A DNA stretch of 50,770 bases, from the NCBI RefSeq assembly GCF_000520715.1, contig NZ_ASSD01000088.1:1-50770 (forward strand). Direction: 5' to 3'. Positions 33,855 through 41,339 of this stretch are shown one piece after another. This DNA is from Paenibacillus zanthoxyli JH29. GTDB lineage: Bacteria > Bacillota > Bacilli > Paenibacillales > Paenibacillaceae. The notes below the pieces were generated by a model, which worked only from the letters and a program-made list of their open reading frames with translations, searched no databases and had not been told where the DNA came from. Numbering within the stretch: the first letter of the stretch is position 1; every line of letters begins with the position of its first letter. The position numbers and the translations under genes are program-made.

Positions 33855-34055
33855 ATGAAAAAAATAGAATGGCTGATTGCCATTCTGTTCATAGGGATGG
33901 GTATAACGTGCATGGCCATACCTGCGCTATCTTACCAAAGCGATGCTCTAATGCATGTTGGCGGTTACATCAAAACGTTCTTAATCTGCGCTGTAATGCT
34001 TATCGCACTTATATTTCTGCTGGCAAGCTGGATTCGTCAGAGGAAAAAACGTTGA
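33855..34055 (+). CDS. Small two-TM membrane protein
   Basis: 66-aa protein with two hydrophobic segments (WLIAILFIGMGITCMAIPAL and FLICAVMLIALIFLLASW) and a basic tail RQRKKR. ATG 33855 lies behind GGGGAGGGG. It stands where a sensor kinase gene would be expected after the response regulator. No family recognised; it could be a relic or a minimal signalling partner, but nothing in the sequence proves either. Confidence 0.62.
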   Translation: MKKIEWLIAILFIGMGITCMAIPALSYQSDALMHVGGYIKTFLICAVMLIALIFLLASWIRQRKKR

Positions 34056-34103
34056 AAGAGGCCCTTAAAGCCGGCCAAATGGCTGGAAGGGCCTCTTTTG
34101 GAC
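34055..34103. terminator. Bidirectional terminator
   Basis: AAAGAGGCCCTT pairs with AAGGGCCTCTTT, with an inner GCC-GGCC/GGC-GG stem, flanked by A and T runs. It lies between convergent genes. Confidence 0.85.
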
Positions 34104-34112
34104 GTTCAGTTC

Positions 34113-35213
34113 TTATTTATACGTTTTGGCAATCGCGTTGGCTGTGACAATCGCGTTATAGACATCCTCCGGTTCGACTGGGAACGGCATATTGCCCATG
34201 GTATCCCCTTCCGCGCAAGCAGTTTCCGCTACCTGACGCCATTCGGATTCGATGAATTCCGTGCATCCCAGATCTTCGAGCGTCAAAGGCAGACCTACAT
34301 CCTTAACCAGCTTAATGACCGTTTCGAGCTCATCGAGCGGCGCATTCTCAAGCACAAGTTGGGCTAGAAGGCCAAAGGTTACTTTCTCGCCATGCTGGGC
34401 TCTATGTAGTGAATGCACAGCTGTCATCCCGTTGTGAATGGCATGTGCGGCCGCCAGGCCGCCAGATTCCGCCCCGACTCCGCTCAAATAAATCGTTGCT
34501 TCGATCGTTTCTGCAACCGCGCGGGTATACACCTTTTGCTCGACAGCGCGTTGTGCCTTAACCGCATGCTGAAGCAGCGTTTCATAGCACATTTTGGCGA
34601 TGCCGAGCCCTGTCGTGGAAGGCTTCATGAGCACAAGGTTATCGCCATTTGCGGCATAGCAAGCGCGGGCTTCAAAATAGGTTGCGAGCGCATCGCCGAT
34701 GCCTGCGGCAAAGAACCGTGCCGGCGCAGCCGACAAGATGCCTGTATCGGCAAGCACAATATCCGGATTACTCGGCAGGAAGAGGTATTCGTCAAAGGAG
34801 CCGTCTTTCTTGTAAATGACGGACAGGGCCGTACAAGGGGCGTCTGTCGATGCCAGAGTAGGAAAAATAACAACCGGTAATTTTTCGTAATAGGCCGTTG
34901 CTTTTGCGGTATCCAGCGTTTTTCCCCCGCCGATTCCCACGATAATATTGGCCCCGGCTTTACGGGACAGCTCACGATGAAGCTCAATTTCTTCCTTGGT
35001 GCATTCATAGTTGAATTTTTCAAACGTTGCCTTATTGCCCGCCGCAGCAATGGATGCGCCTGCTTCGTTCTTTGCGCGCTCCAGGATGAACTCGTCGCAA
35101 ATGACATAGGCGTTGTCGCCGAAGCTTTGGATGTGTTCATTCAAATGGGCAAGCAAACTATTTCCGCAAATAAACTTTTTGGGTGAAGTGATAGATCGTA
35201 CAAATGATGTCAT
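34113..35213 (-). CDS. gldA: Glycerol dehydrogenase
   Basis: 366-aa iron/zinc-type alcohol dehydrogenase of GldA length that oxidises glycerol to dihydroxyacetone with NAD+. The NAD-binding motif is VGIGGGKTLDTAKA. Metal ligands are Asp in GIGDALATYFEA and the two His in HAIHNGMT and HRAQHGEKV. STDAPCTALSVIY is characteristic of GldA. The start is ATG 35213 after AAAGGA; the ORF extends further upstream without a site. It is monocistronic, with a terminator at its 3' side. Confidence 0.92.
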   Translation of the reverse strand: MTSFVRSITSPKKFICGNSLLAHLNEHIQSFGDNAYVICDEFILERAKNEAGASIAAAGNKATFEKFNYECTKEEIELHRELSRKAGANIIVGIGGGKTLDTAKATAYYEKLPVVIFPTLASTDAPCTALSVIYKKDGSFDEYLFLPSNPDIVLADTGILSAAPARFFAAGIGDALATYFEARACYAANGDNLVLMKPSTTGLGIAKMCYETLLQHAVKAQRAVEQKVYTRAVAETIEATIYLSGVGAESGGLAAAHAIHNGMTAVHSLHRAQHGEKVTFGLLAQLVLENAPLDELETVIKLVKDVGLPLTLEDLGCTEFIESEWRQVAETACAEGDTMGNMPFPVEPEDVYNAIVTANAIAKTYK

Positions 35214-35465
35214 GGTTACCAATCCTTTCAATTCAATTTTGTGTATTTAAACATTTTTTATTATAAAACTTACCAATTGATCTGGCAATTATTGTGTTAT
35301 ATATTTTTTCTACAAATTAATATATTTGTCACAAAATGTACCATTTTTCAGTTTTGGGTTCCATCCAGCTGGAATCATAACAAAAAAACTGCCGAACTCT
35401 GATGAGGGCGACAGTTTTATAAAAAGATAAGAAAGTATAAATTTTTTTAATAGGTGCATTAAGAT

Positions 35466-35620
35466 GGCGGTAGCCGGGAGAACGAGGGGCTTTGAGGGGG
35501 ATAAACCACGAACGAAAAACTGTTCTCCCACTGCCTCCAATGACCATGATTGAGCTGGTAGGGGCAATAGATCCCGCATCACAAGCGAAGCTATGGGTTT
35601 GGAACTATCGTGGGAGTGCC
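35466..35620 (+). ncRNA. Possible IS110 bridge RNA region (structured DNA upstream of the transposase)
   Basis: Upstream of the broken IS110 transposase two hairpins follow each other. GGGAGAAC (35476-35483) pairs with GTTCTCCC (35522-35529) around a 38-base loop, with imperfect pairing outside. TCCCGC (35572-35577) pairs with GTGGGA (35610-35615, one G-T pair) around a 32-base loop. Two large-loop hairpins between the left end and the coding region match the position and general form of bridge RNAs described for IS621-like IS110 elements. Family covariation was not tested, and no loop guide was matched to a target. Confidence 0.35.
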
Positions 35621-36066
35621 GGCGAATACATCAAGAGTAGAGAAAACATAGAACCGGTAATTGGAGTGGATGTGTCGAAGGGAAGCAGTGTGTTTCAAGC
35701 CTTTACAGGGCGGAACGAAGCGTTAGGGAAAACCGAGGTCATGATTCATGATGCGAAAGGGTTTGGAAAGCTACAAGCATGTGCAGAGCGGTTACACGAA
35801 CAGAGCGGCCAAATGCCCATGGTTATTTTGGAGGCGACCGGGCATTATCATGGAGGACTTGTAACCATCTTGGTTCAGGAGGGGATTCCGCACTGCATCG
35901 TCAATCCCTTGCAGTCCAAGAGAGCGAGAGGAACTAAACTGCGATTCTTTCCTTTCAAGAACAGCTAAAGCACCTGGAGAAGCGGATGCAGGAACTTTCG
36001 GCAAAGTTCCCGGAAGCGGAGGTCGATATCCTGGAGAAAGGGATTGGTCGGAAGCTATATAAGTAA
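35621..36066 (+). pseudogene. IS110-family transposase, internally deleted
   Basis: The frame carries the N-terminal DEDD domain start: IGVDVSKGSSVFQAF with the first Asp, ILEATGHYHGG with the Glu, and HCIVNPLQSKRARGTKL. At about 35940 the homology jumps and changes frame: FQEQLKHLEKRMQELSAKFP and GIGRK belong to the region before the helix-hairpin-helix, and the frame closes at TAA 36064-36066. Roughly 150 or more residues and the whole C-terminal domain are missing. The open frame continues upstream of 35621 into the non-coding left end without homology. Confidence 0.8.
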
Positions 36067-36100
36067 AAAAAGCCAACCCCACCCGACGTGGAATTTGGCC
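36064..36100 (-). terminator. Terminator of the toxin/immunity-like pair
   Basis: On the minus strand GCCAA and an inner CCAC pair with GTGG and TTGGC, followed by seven T. It directly follows the stop of the gene at 36111. Confidence 0.75.
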
Positions 36101-36110
36101 TCTATCTAAT

Positions 36111-36458
36111 TTATACCATGTTAACTATCAAATCCCCGTGGGGGTCTGCAAAGCTAATGGAGAAACTCCTTTTGTAGAAGGCCCTTACCACGTTATGCAA
36201 ATGCCACCACCACTCGTCTTCTGGCTTATTGCTATTCTGAAAGTCATGAATGAGCTTCAGTTTATCGTAGAATCCCTTGACGTTAGACAGGAGGATCAAA
36301 TCATATCGATTAACTTCCAGCTTCTCTTCGTCGGTCAATTCTCGGAAATACGAATGAATCTTGCTCCGCAGCCGGAGCATCTCGACCATTTCAAAGGGGC
36401 TGGCATCCAAGTCTTTCACATCCATCCCATAATGGTCAATATCATTTTGCCTAAACAT
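36111..36458 (-). CDS. Uncharacterised protein, possible immunity partner
   Basis: 115-aa soluble, acidic to neutral protein with predicted helices (MVEMLRLRSKIHSYFRELTD, then EVNRYDLILLSNVKGFYDKL) and a Trp-rich segment (DEWWWHLHNVVRAFYKRSFS). Not recognised. Its start overlaps the end of the upstream gene by eight bases, so the two are translated together. The pairing of a small nuclease-like protein with a small helical partner is the usual layout of toxin/immunity or toxin/antitoxin modules; the role is inferred from position. Confidence 0.6.
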   Translation of the reverse strand: MFRQNDIDHYGMDVKDLDASPFEMVEMLRLRSKIHSYFRELTDEEKLEVNRYDLILLSNVKGFYDKLKLIHDFQNSNKPEDEWWWHLHNVVRAFYKRSFSISFADPHGDLIVNMV

Positions 36459-36840
36459 ATCGGAGCACCTCCTTGATTGTTCCTAATAATTGATAGCCAT
36501 CTTCCGGGGCCAAGTAATTGGAGTAGGAATCCGGCGGAAATGCTGTCTCCAGTACTCCATTCTCTCCAATGATAGCGATCCAATAAACCCCGTCACCGAA
36601 CACATAATAATCCTGATCAAAGCCCTGCAGGTGATACACATAGGCTTCATGCTCATCGGACGTACATAGCTTTCGAATCAAGCTGTTATAGTTGTCCATC
36701 GTAAAGTCATCCGGAAGATGACCCTTACGCTTTCTCCGCTTCAAGTGATGCTGATCTGAACCCGGCTTCCATATGGGATCATTCTGCTTCATCAAGGCTA
36801 CAAGCTCCGCGGCCTTCTTCTTTTTATCAACCAAGTTCAT
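36451..36840 (-). CDS. Small protein resembling a polymorphic-toxin nuclease domain
   Basis: 129-aa soluble protein. A basic N-terminal region with SDQHHLKRRKRKGHLP is followed by a beta-rich part (EAYVYHLQGFDQDYYVFGD, WIAIIGENGVLETAFPPD). Basic His-containing motif, then strands, then ETAFPPD, recalls C-terminal RNase-like domains of Bacillota polymorphic toxins, but I cannot name the family with certainty. No long secretion or repeat head is attached. ATG 36840 is chosen because AGGA lies at a usable distance; the ATG 12 bases upstream overlaps it. It could instead be an uncharacterised housekeeping pair. Confidence 0.55.
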   Translation of the reverse strand: MNLVDKKKKAAELVALMKQNDPIWKPGSDQHHLKRRKRKGHLPDDFTMDNYNSLIRKLCTSDEHEAYVYHLQGFDQDYYVFGDGVYWIAIIGENGVLETAFPPDSYSNYLAPEDGYQLLGTIKEVLRYV

Positions 36841-36976
36841 AATAAGCATCATCCTGTTACGGGGAATAGATTATCTCCATTATATCATCGGAGAGAACTC
36901 ACGCCTATTATGAATCCAAGAATGCCATGCGGCTCAACTACACTTTTTGGTGTTATCATATTATGATGCCGCTTCC

Positions 36977-37657
36977 CTAAGCTTTGCAGGTCAGCACCCG
37001 TACGTTTAAATCAGACCCCGGACCCAGATGAATCGACCGGTCGCTGATCGCCTCGACATCCTGCTGGTCATGGGTGACGAACAGGCAGGTCATCTGCGCT
37101 TTCTTCAAAATCGTCCGCAGCTCGGAACGGATCGCGTCCTTCAGTCCCGCATCGAGGTTGCTGAAGGGCTCATCCATCAGCAGAACGGCCGGCTTCTGCG
37201 CCAGCGCCCGGGCGAGCGCTACCCTCTGCTGCTGTCCGCCGCTCAGCTCATGCGGGTAACGATCCTTGAATTCGCCGAGCTGGACTAGACCGAGCATGTC
37301 TTCCAGCCGTTTAGCCCGCTCTTTGCGGGGGAGACGGTGCAGGGCGAACTCGATATTTTTGCGGACGGTCATATGAGGGAACAGGGCGTAGTCCTGGAAC
37401 ACCATGCCGACGCCCCGCCGCTCCGGCTGGATGTAGCAGCCTTTATTCACAACGGGAGCCCCATTGATCCGAATCTCCCCGCCCGAGGGGATCTCCAGAC
37501 CCGCGATCAGCCGCAGCAGTGTGCTTTTTCCGTTACCGCTTGCGCCTACGATCCCGACGATATCCCCTTTTTCAATGGAACAGGAGAACCGGTCGATCAC
37601 CGGGGACTTGCCCCGCTCATAAGAGAAGGATAAATTACGGATGTCTACGATACTCAT
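36977..37657 (-). CDS. fbpC: Ferric iron ABC importer, ATPase
   Basis: 226-aa ATPase of the FbpC group. Walker A GASGNGKST (with Asn where Cys or Gly is common), Q-loop FQDYALFPHMTV, signature LSGGQQQR, Walker B LLMDEPFSNLD and THDQQD are present. It is about 120 residues shorter than FbpC proteins with a C-terminal regulatory domain; only the nucleotide-binding domain is kept. ATG 37657 overlaps the permease stop (ATGA), with GGAGG inside the permease gene. Last gene of fbpABC. Confidence 0.88.
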   Translation of the reverse strand: MSIVDIRNLSFSYERGKSPVIDRFSCSIEKGDIVGIVGASGNGKSTLLRLIAGLEIPSGGEIRINGAPVVNKGCYIQPERRGVGMVFQDYALFPHMTVRKNIEFALHRLPRKERAKRLEDMLGLVQLGEFKDRYPHELSGGQQQRVALARALAQKPAVLLMDEPFSNLDAGLKDAIRSELRTILKKAQMTCLFVTHDQQDVEAISDRSIHLGPGSDLNVRVLTCKA

Positions 37658-39303
37658 TGCTCCCACCTCCTGTCTAAATGATGCATAACGTAAACCGAGA
37701 TCAAGCTGATGCCAATGATAAGCAAAGAGGGAATGGACGCCTCGAAAATCTGTTCATCGCTCGCATACCGGTAAGCTTTTGTAGCCAGGGTCTCGAAATT
37801 GAAGGGTCTAAGGATCAAGGCCAGCGGCAGCTCCTTGCAAATTTCCACAAAAGTCAGGATGCATCCGCTCATCACCGCCCCTTTGATTAAAGGCAGATCC
37901 ACTTTGAAAAAAGTACGGGTCATTCCGTGCCCCAGCATGCGGGACGCTTCCGTAAATTTTCGGCCCATTTTCTCAAACCCGACTTCCACGGCGTTGTACC
38001 CCGTAGCCATAAACCGGATCACATACCCCGCGATCAGCATCGCGAGAGTCAGGCTGAGCACCAGAGGGATTCCCCCAAGCGTGAGCTGATGATGGAAGGC
38101 CGCCCAGAGTTTATCCAGCTTCAAAAAAACAACCAGCACACCGATGGCGATAATAGCCCCGGGCATCGAATATCCGGCGGTTACCGCCTTAGAAAGGACA
38201 AATGATACCGTGGAACGTGTCCGGTTCGCCGCTGCGGCAATCAGCGAAAAAATCATGATGATCAAGGTGGAGACGACAGCCACGAACAGGGTTTGGTAGA
38301 TCAGCCGGAACAACCCTGCGTTCCACATGCTGTCAAACGTCCAGCCCGCCCATACGATTAACTGCAGAAGCGGGAACAAAAACGCCGCACACCAAACGAT
38401 CATACAGAACAGGCTAGCCGTCCACCCGCGAACTCCCGTTAAACGCCTCGGCACAAGCGGTCTCGATTTACTCGTCGTCGAACTGTAAGCGCGCCTTTTG
38501 CGCAGCAGCATTTCGACCAGGAACAAGCCGAGGACAATAATCATGAGCCAGGCGGCAAGGCGCATCGCCGAATCCGCATCATACATCCCGAACCAGGTCT
38601 GGAAGATCGCTGTGGAGACGGTCTGTAGGCCAAAATAGCTCGTTACCCCGTAATCGCTCAGCACCTCAAATATCACCAGGCTTACACTACCGGCAAGCGC
38701 CGGCCGGGACAAAGGAAGCGCAATTCGCAGGAATATCGACAGGCCGTTCCTTCCGAGCAGCCGGGCGTTCTCAATATATGAAGCACTCTGTTTTTCCAGA
38801 AACGATTTAGTAATCAGGTATACATAAGGAAACAAAAACAAGGTGAATACAAGAACAGCGCCCCGCATGGAGGAGATGGTAATCAGCTCCTGATTGGGAA
38901 CAATCCCGAACCGGTTCCGAAGCGTTGTCTGGACAACGCCGGTGTAGCTGAACATCGTGCTGTATGTAAAAGCGGCAATGTATGGAGGAATGGCTAAAGG
39001 AAGAACCAGCGCCCACCTTAAGAACCGTTTTCCCGGAAAATCATAGACCGCCGTAAGCCAGGCCAGCGTTACCCCGAGCAATGCTGTCAGCACGGCAACC
39101 GTCAGCGTCAGCTGAACCGTCTGGGCGATATAATCTTTTACGAGGTACTGCCTGATTTGAACCCAATTGTCATTCGGCGGATTAAAGATCGAGAGCAGTA
39201 CAAAAAGAATGGGCAGCAAAATAACTGCCGCCCCCGCCAAGCTTACGATTCGCCAACCGCTAAGGCGTCTTTTTATCTGTACCTTAACTGTGTTTAGATG
39301 CAT
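37654..39303 (-). CDS. fbpB: Ferric iron ABC importer, fused permease
   Basis: 549-aa membrane protein with about twelve segments and two EAA loops (ENARLLGRNGLSIFLRI and EASRMLGHGMTRTFFKV), the tandem fused architecture of FbpB/SfuB. It starts four bases after the fbpA stop. A hydrophilic linker (RKRRAYSSTTSKSRPLVPRR) joins the halves. Confidence 0.9.
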   Translation of the reverse strand: MHLNTVKVQIKRRLSGWRIVSLAGAAVILLPILFVLLSIFNPPNDNWVQIRQYLVKDYIAQTVQLTLTVAVLTALLGVTLAWLTAVYDFPGKRFLRWALVLPLAIPPYIAAFTYSTMFSYTGVVQTTLRNRFGIVPNQELITISSMRGAVLVFTLFLFPYVYLITKSFLEKQSASYIENARLLGRNGLSIFLRIALPLSRPALAGSVSLVIFEVLSDYGVTSYFGLQTVSTAIFQTWFGMYDADSAMRLAAWLMIIVLGLFLVEMLLRKRRAYSSTTSKSRPLVPRRLTGVRGWTASLFCMIVWCAAFLFPLLQLIVWAGWTFDSMWNAGLFRLIYQTLFVAVVSTLIIMIFSLIAAAANRTRSTVSFVLSKAVTAGYSMPGAIIAIGVLVVFLKLDKLWAAFHHQLTLGGIPLVLSLTLAMLIAGYVIRFMATGYNAVEVGFEKMGRKFTEASRMLGHGMTRTFFKVDLPLIKGAVMSGCILTFVEICKELPLALILRPFNFETLATKAYRYASDEQIFEASIPSLLIIGISLISVYVMHHLDRRWEQ

Positions 39304-39306
39304 ATG

Positions 39307-40404
39307 TTATTTCCAACCTGTTTTGTTCATGATTTCAATCGCTTTGGCATTATGAGCGCCCAATTTGTTGAAGTCAATTTGCTGCGTTTTGAACGTTCCC
39401 CAGGATTTGAGCAGCTCGGGTAGCTCGGCTTTGGCATTGACTGGGAACTCGAAGTTTTCATTGGTAACCATCGTCTGCGCTTCGGCGCCAGTCAGGAATT
39501 CGATCAGCTTGACAGCGTTGTCCTTGTTCTTACTGTACTTGGTTACAGCCGCGCCGCTGATATTCACATGGGTGCCTGTCGTTTTCTGGTTCGGGAAGAA
39601 GACGCCGATGCTTTTTCCGACCTTCACTTCTTCCGGATCATCCGAATTGATCAGCAGGCCCACGTAGTAAGTATTCATCAGCGCCACATCGCCTACACCG
39701 GCGACAATTGCCTTAGCTTGATCGCGGTCGTTGCCTTCCGGGGTACGAGCTAGGTTGGCGACAAGACCCTTGGACCATTCTTCCGCTTTTTCTTCACCGT
39801 TCAATTCAATGAAGGAGGACAGCAGGGACTGGTTGTACAAACTTGCGGCAGGACGGACAAGCACTTTGCCTTTCCAGGCCGGGCTGGTCAGGTCCTCATA
39901 GGTGGAGAGCTGCTCCGGCTTTACGCGATCCTTGGAGTAGACGATGACGCGGGCGCGGGTGGAGAGTCCAATCCATTGATTATCCGGGTCGCGCAGCTCT
40001 TTCGGAACATTCTGGTCGATCGTTGCCGAAGTGACCGGCTGAAGAAGTCCAGCCTGCTTGGCATTGTTCAACACGCCGCCGTCGACGGTAAGGAACAGGT
40101 CGGCCTGCGTGCTTTCGCCTTCACGCTTCATGCGCTCAATCAGTTCCTCCGCCTTGCCTTCGATCACGTTCACTTTGATTCCGGTTTCTTCCGTAAATTT
40201 CTTATACAGCAGCGCGTCCACATCATAGTTCCGGGCGGTATAGATATTCACTGCTTGTTCCGTTGCCTGTGCGCTCGGCTTAACCGTCGCTTCTGTATTC
40301 GCCGCACCACCGGCTTCACTCGCCTTGTTCGCTCCGCATCCGGCCAACAGACCGGCAGCAAGTACTCCCGTAAGCAATGGAGCAAAGAATTTACGCTTCA
40401 TCAT
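39307..40404 (-). CDS. fbpA: Ferric iron-binding lipoprotein
   Basis: 365-aa extracytoplasmic binding protein. Lipobox LAGC (about residue 20) is followed by a Ser/Ala/Glu linker. The mature part has the transferrin-like FbpA features VNIYTARNYDVDALLY, VALMNTYYVGLL and FFPNQKTTGTHVNISGA, including the paired Tyr used as iron ligands. ATG 40404 has AGGGGGA nine bases upstream. A Fur box lies 20 bases further upstream. It starts the fbpABC operon. Confidence 0.92.
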   Translation of the reverse strand: MMKRKFFAPLLTGVLAAGLLAGCGANKASEAGGAANTEATVKPSAQATEQAVNIYTARNYDVDALLYKKFTEETGIKVNVIEGKAEELIERMKREGESTQADLFLTVDGGVLNNAKQAGLLQPVTSATIDQNVPKELRDPDNQWIGLSTRARVIVYSKDRVKPEQLSTYEDLTSPAWKGKVLVRPAASLYNQSLLSSFIELNGEEKAEEWSKGLVANLARTPEGNDRDQAKAIVAGVGDVALMNTYYVGLLINSDDPEEVKVGKSIGVFFPNQKTTGTHVNISGAAVTKYSKNKDNAVKLIEFLTGAEAQTMVTNENFEFPVNAKAELPELLKSWGTFKTQQIDFNKLGAHNAKAIEIMNKTGWK

Positions 40405-40423
40405 GTTCAAGCATCCCCCTAAA

Positions 40424-40442
40424 GATAATGATTATTATTCTC
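40424..40442 (-). promoter_or_regulatory. Fur box of fbpABC
   Basis: GATAATGATTATTATTCTC matches 17 of 19 bases of the Fur consensus GATAATGATWATCATTATC. It lies just upstream of fbpA, so iron repression by Fur is expected. Confidence 0.88.
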
Positions 40443-40674
40443 AATTAGCAACATGATAACTTCAGTACTTTCTTTATGTCAATAAGATTAACTTTAAATG
40501 TTTTAGAATTTATTATAGTGATTTTAAATAAGCACATTTTCGTCACAATCTCGCCAACGGAATTCCACATCCTGGGGTTAGGGGGATATAGTTTACAATT
40601 TTGTTCTTTTTAACGAAATGAACATATGCCTGGACAGTGCCGTTTTCCTTATAAAAAACGAGCTTACAAAGAGA
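40443..40674. other. AT-rich intergenic region between divergent fbpA and NlpC/P60 genes
   Basis: No gene seen. It should contain the -35/-10 region for fbpABC next to the Fur box and the upstream region of the peptidase promoter. Confidence 0.5.
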
Positions 40675-40704
40675 TTGACAGTCTTGTTTTCCATAGATTA
40701 AAGT
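40675..40704 (+). promoter_or_regulatory. SigmaA promoter of the NlpC/P60 gene
   Basis: TTGACA (40675-40680), an 18-base spacer and TAAAGT (40699-40704). The leader is about 65-70 bases. Confidence 0.6.
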
Positions 40705-40776
40705 ATTAATAGTTACAAAATATTAACTAATTGAAGCCCTCAGCTAACGCCGCAGGCATAGAAAGGGAGAACAACT

Positions 40777-41247
40777 CTGAAGAAAGTCATCCTATCGCTG
40801 ATAGCAGCCGCTGCTATATTTACTTCCGCCGCACCCAGTACATATGCAAGTGAAGTTAAGCTTGCGAGTGTCGTGAACCAGGTTTTGGGGACACCTTACC
40901 AATATGGCGGCACTACAACCTCAGGTTTTGATTGTTCCGGATTTATCCTGTATGTATTAAAAAAATTTGATGTTGATGATCTGCCGCGCACCTCCCAGTC
41001 CCAGGCTAGGATTGGAACTTCAGTGGCCAAAGACGATCTGCGTGCCGGTGATTTGGTGTTTTTTGATACGTTCGGCAAGGGGATTTCCCATGCAGGAATC
41101 TACATAGGCGATGGTCAGTTTGCTCACTCATCCAGCCGCAAGGGAGTCAGAATAAGCAAGCTGTCCGATTCGTATTACCAGGACCGTTATGTTACCGCCC
41201 GCCGGGTGGTTGATGAGCAGAGTTATTCTAAGATGGTTAGTGAATAG
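40777..41247 (+). CDS. Secreted NlpC/P60 cell-wall peptidase with probable CTG start
   Basis: 156-aa exported cysteine peptidase that should cut peptidoglycan stem peptides. The catalytic Cys is in TSGFDCSGFILYVL, the His in KGISHAGIYIGDGQ, and GQFAHSSSRKGV follows as in NlpC/P60 proteins. An in-frame GTG at 40873 would leave out the secretion signal. The frame continues upstream to CTG 40777, which lies six bases after AAAGGGAGA and gives the perfect signal peptide KKVILSLIAAAAIFTSAAP with cleavage after TYA. No ATG, GTG or TTG fits that region. It is a single-domain enzyme, without LysM or SH3 anchors. Confidence 0.85.
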   Translation: MKKVILSLIAAAAIFTSAAPSTYASEVKLASVVNQVLGTPYQYGGTTTSGFDCSGFILYVLKKFDVDDLPRTSQSQARIGTSVAKDDLRAGDLVFFDTFGKGISHAGIYIGDGQFAHSSSRKGVRISKLSDSYYQDRYVTARRVVDEQSYSKMVSE

Positions 41248-41252
41248 AAAAT

Positions 41253-41292
41253 AAGGACAAGCCTTTGGCATTTCACCGGGCTTGTCCTTTTT
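41253..41292 (+). terminator. Terminator of the NlpC/P60 gene
   Basis: AAGGACAAGCC pairs with GGCTTGTCCTT around a 15-base loop, followed by five T in total. Confidence 0.85.
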
Positions 41293-41339
41293 AAATTCCA
41301 CGGGAATCCCGGTCTTGTTCAAGTTCCGGATTCTCCCGG

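Noticed and set aside
35386-35420. Hairpin AAAACTG/CAGTTTT upstream of the IS110 remnant, considered as the gldA-side terminator or element end.
   Set aside because: It lies upstream, not downstream, of the minus-strand gldA gene, the loop is long and the T run is weak; no firm role.
40705-40776. CAGCTAACGCCGCAGGCAT before the NlpC/P60 gene resembles the 3' end of a ydaO (c-di-AMP) riboswitch, which often controls cell-wall peptidases.
   Set aside because: The leader from the promoter at 40675 is only about 70 bases, and the long 5' core of that riboswitch is missing; at most a relic.
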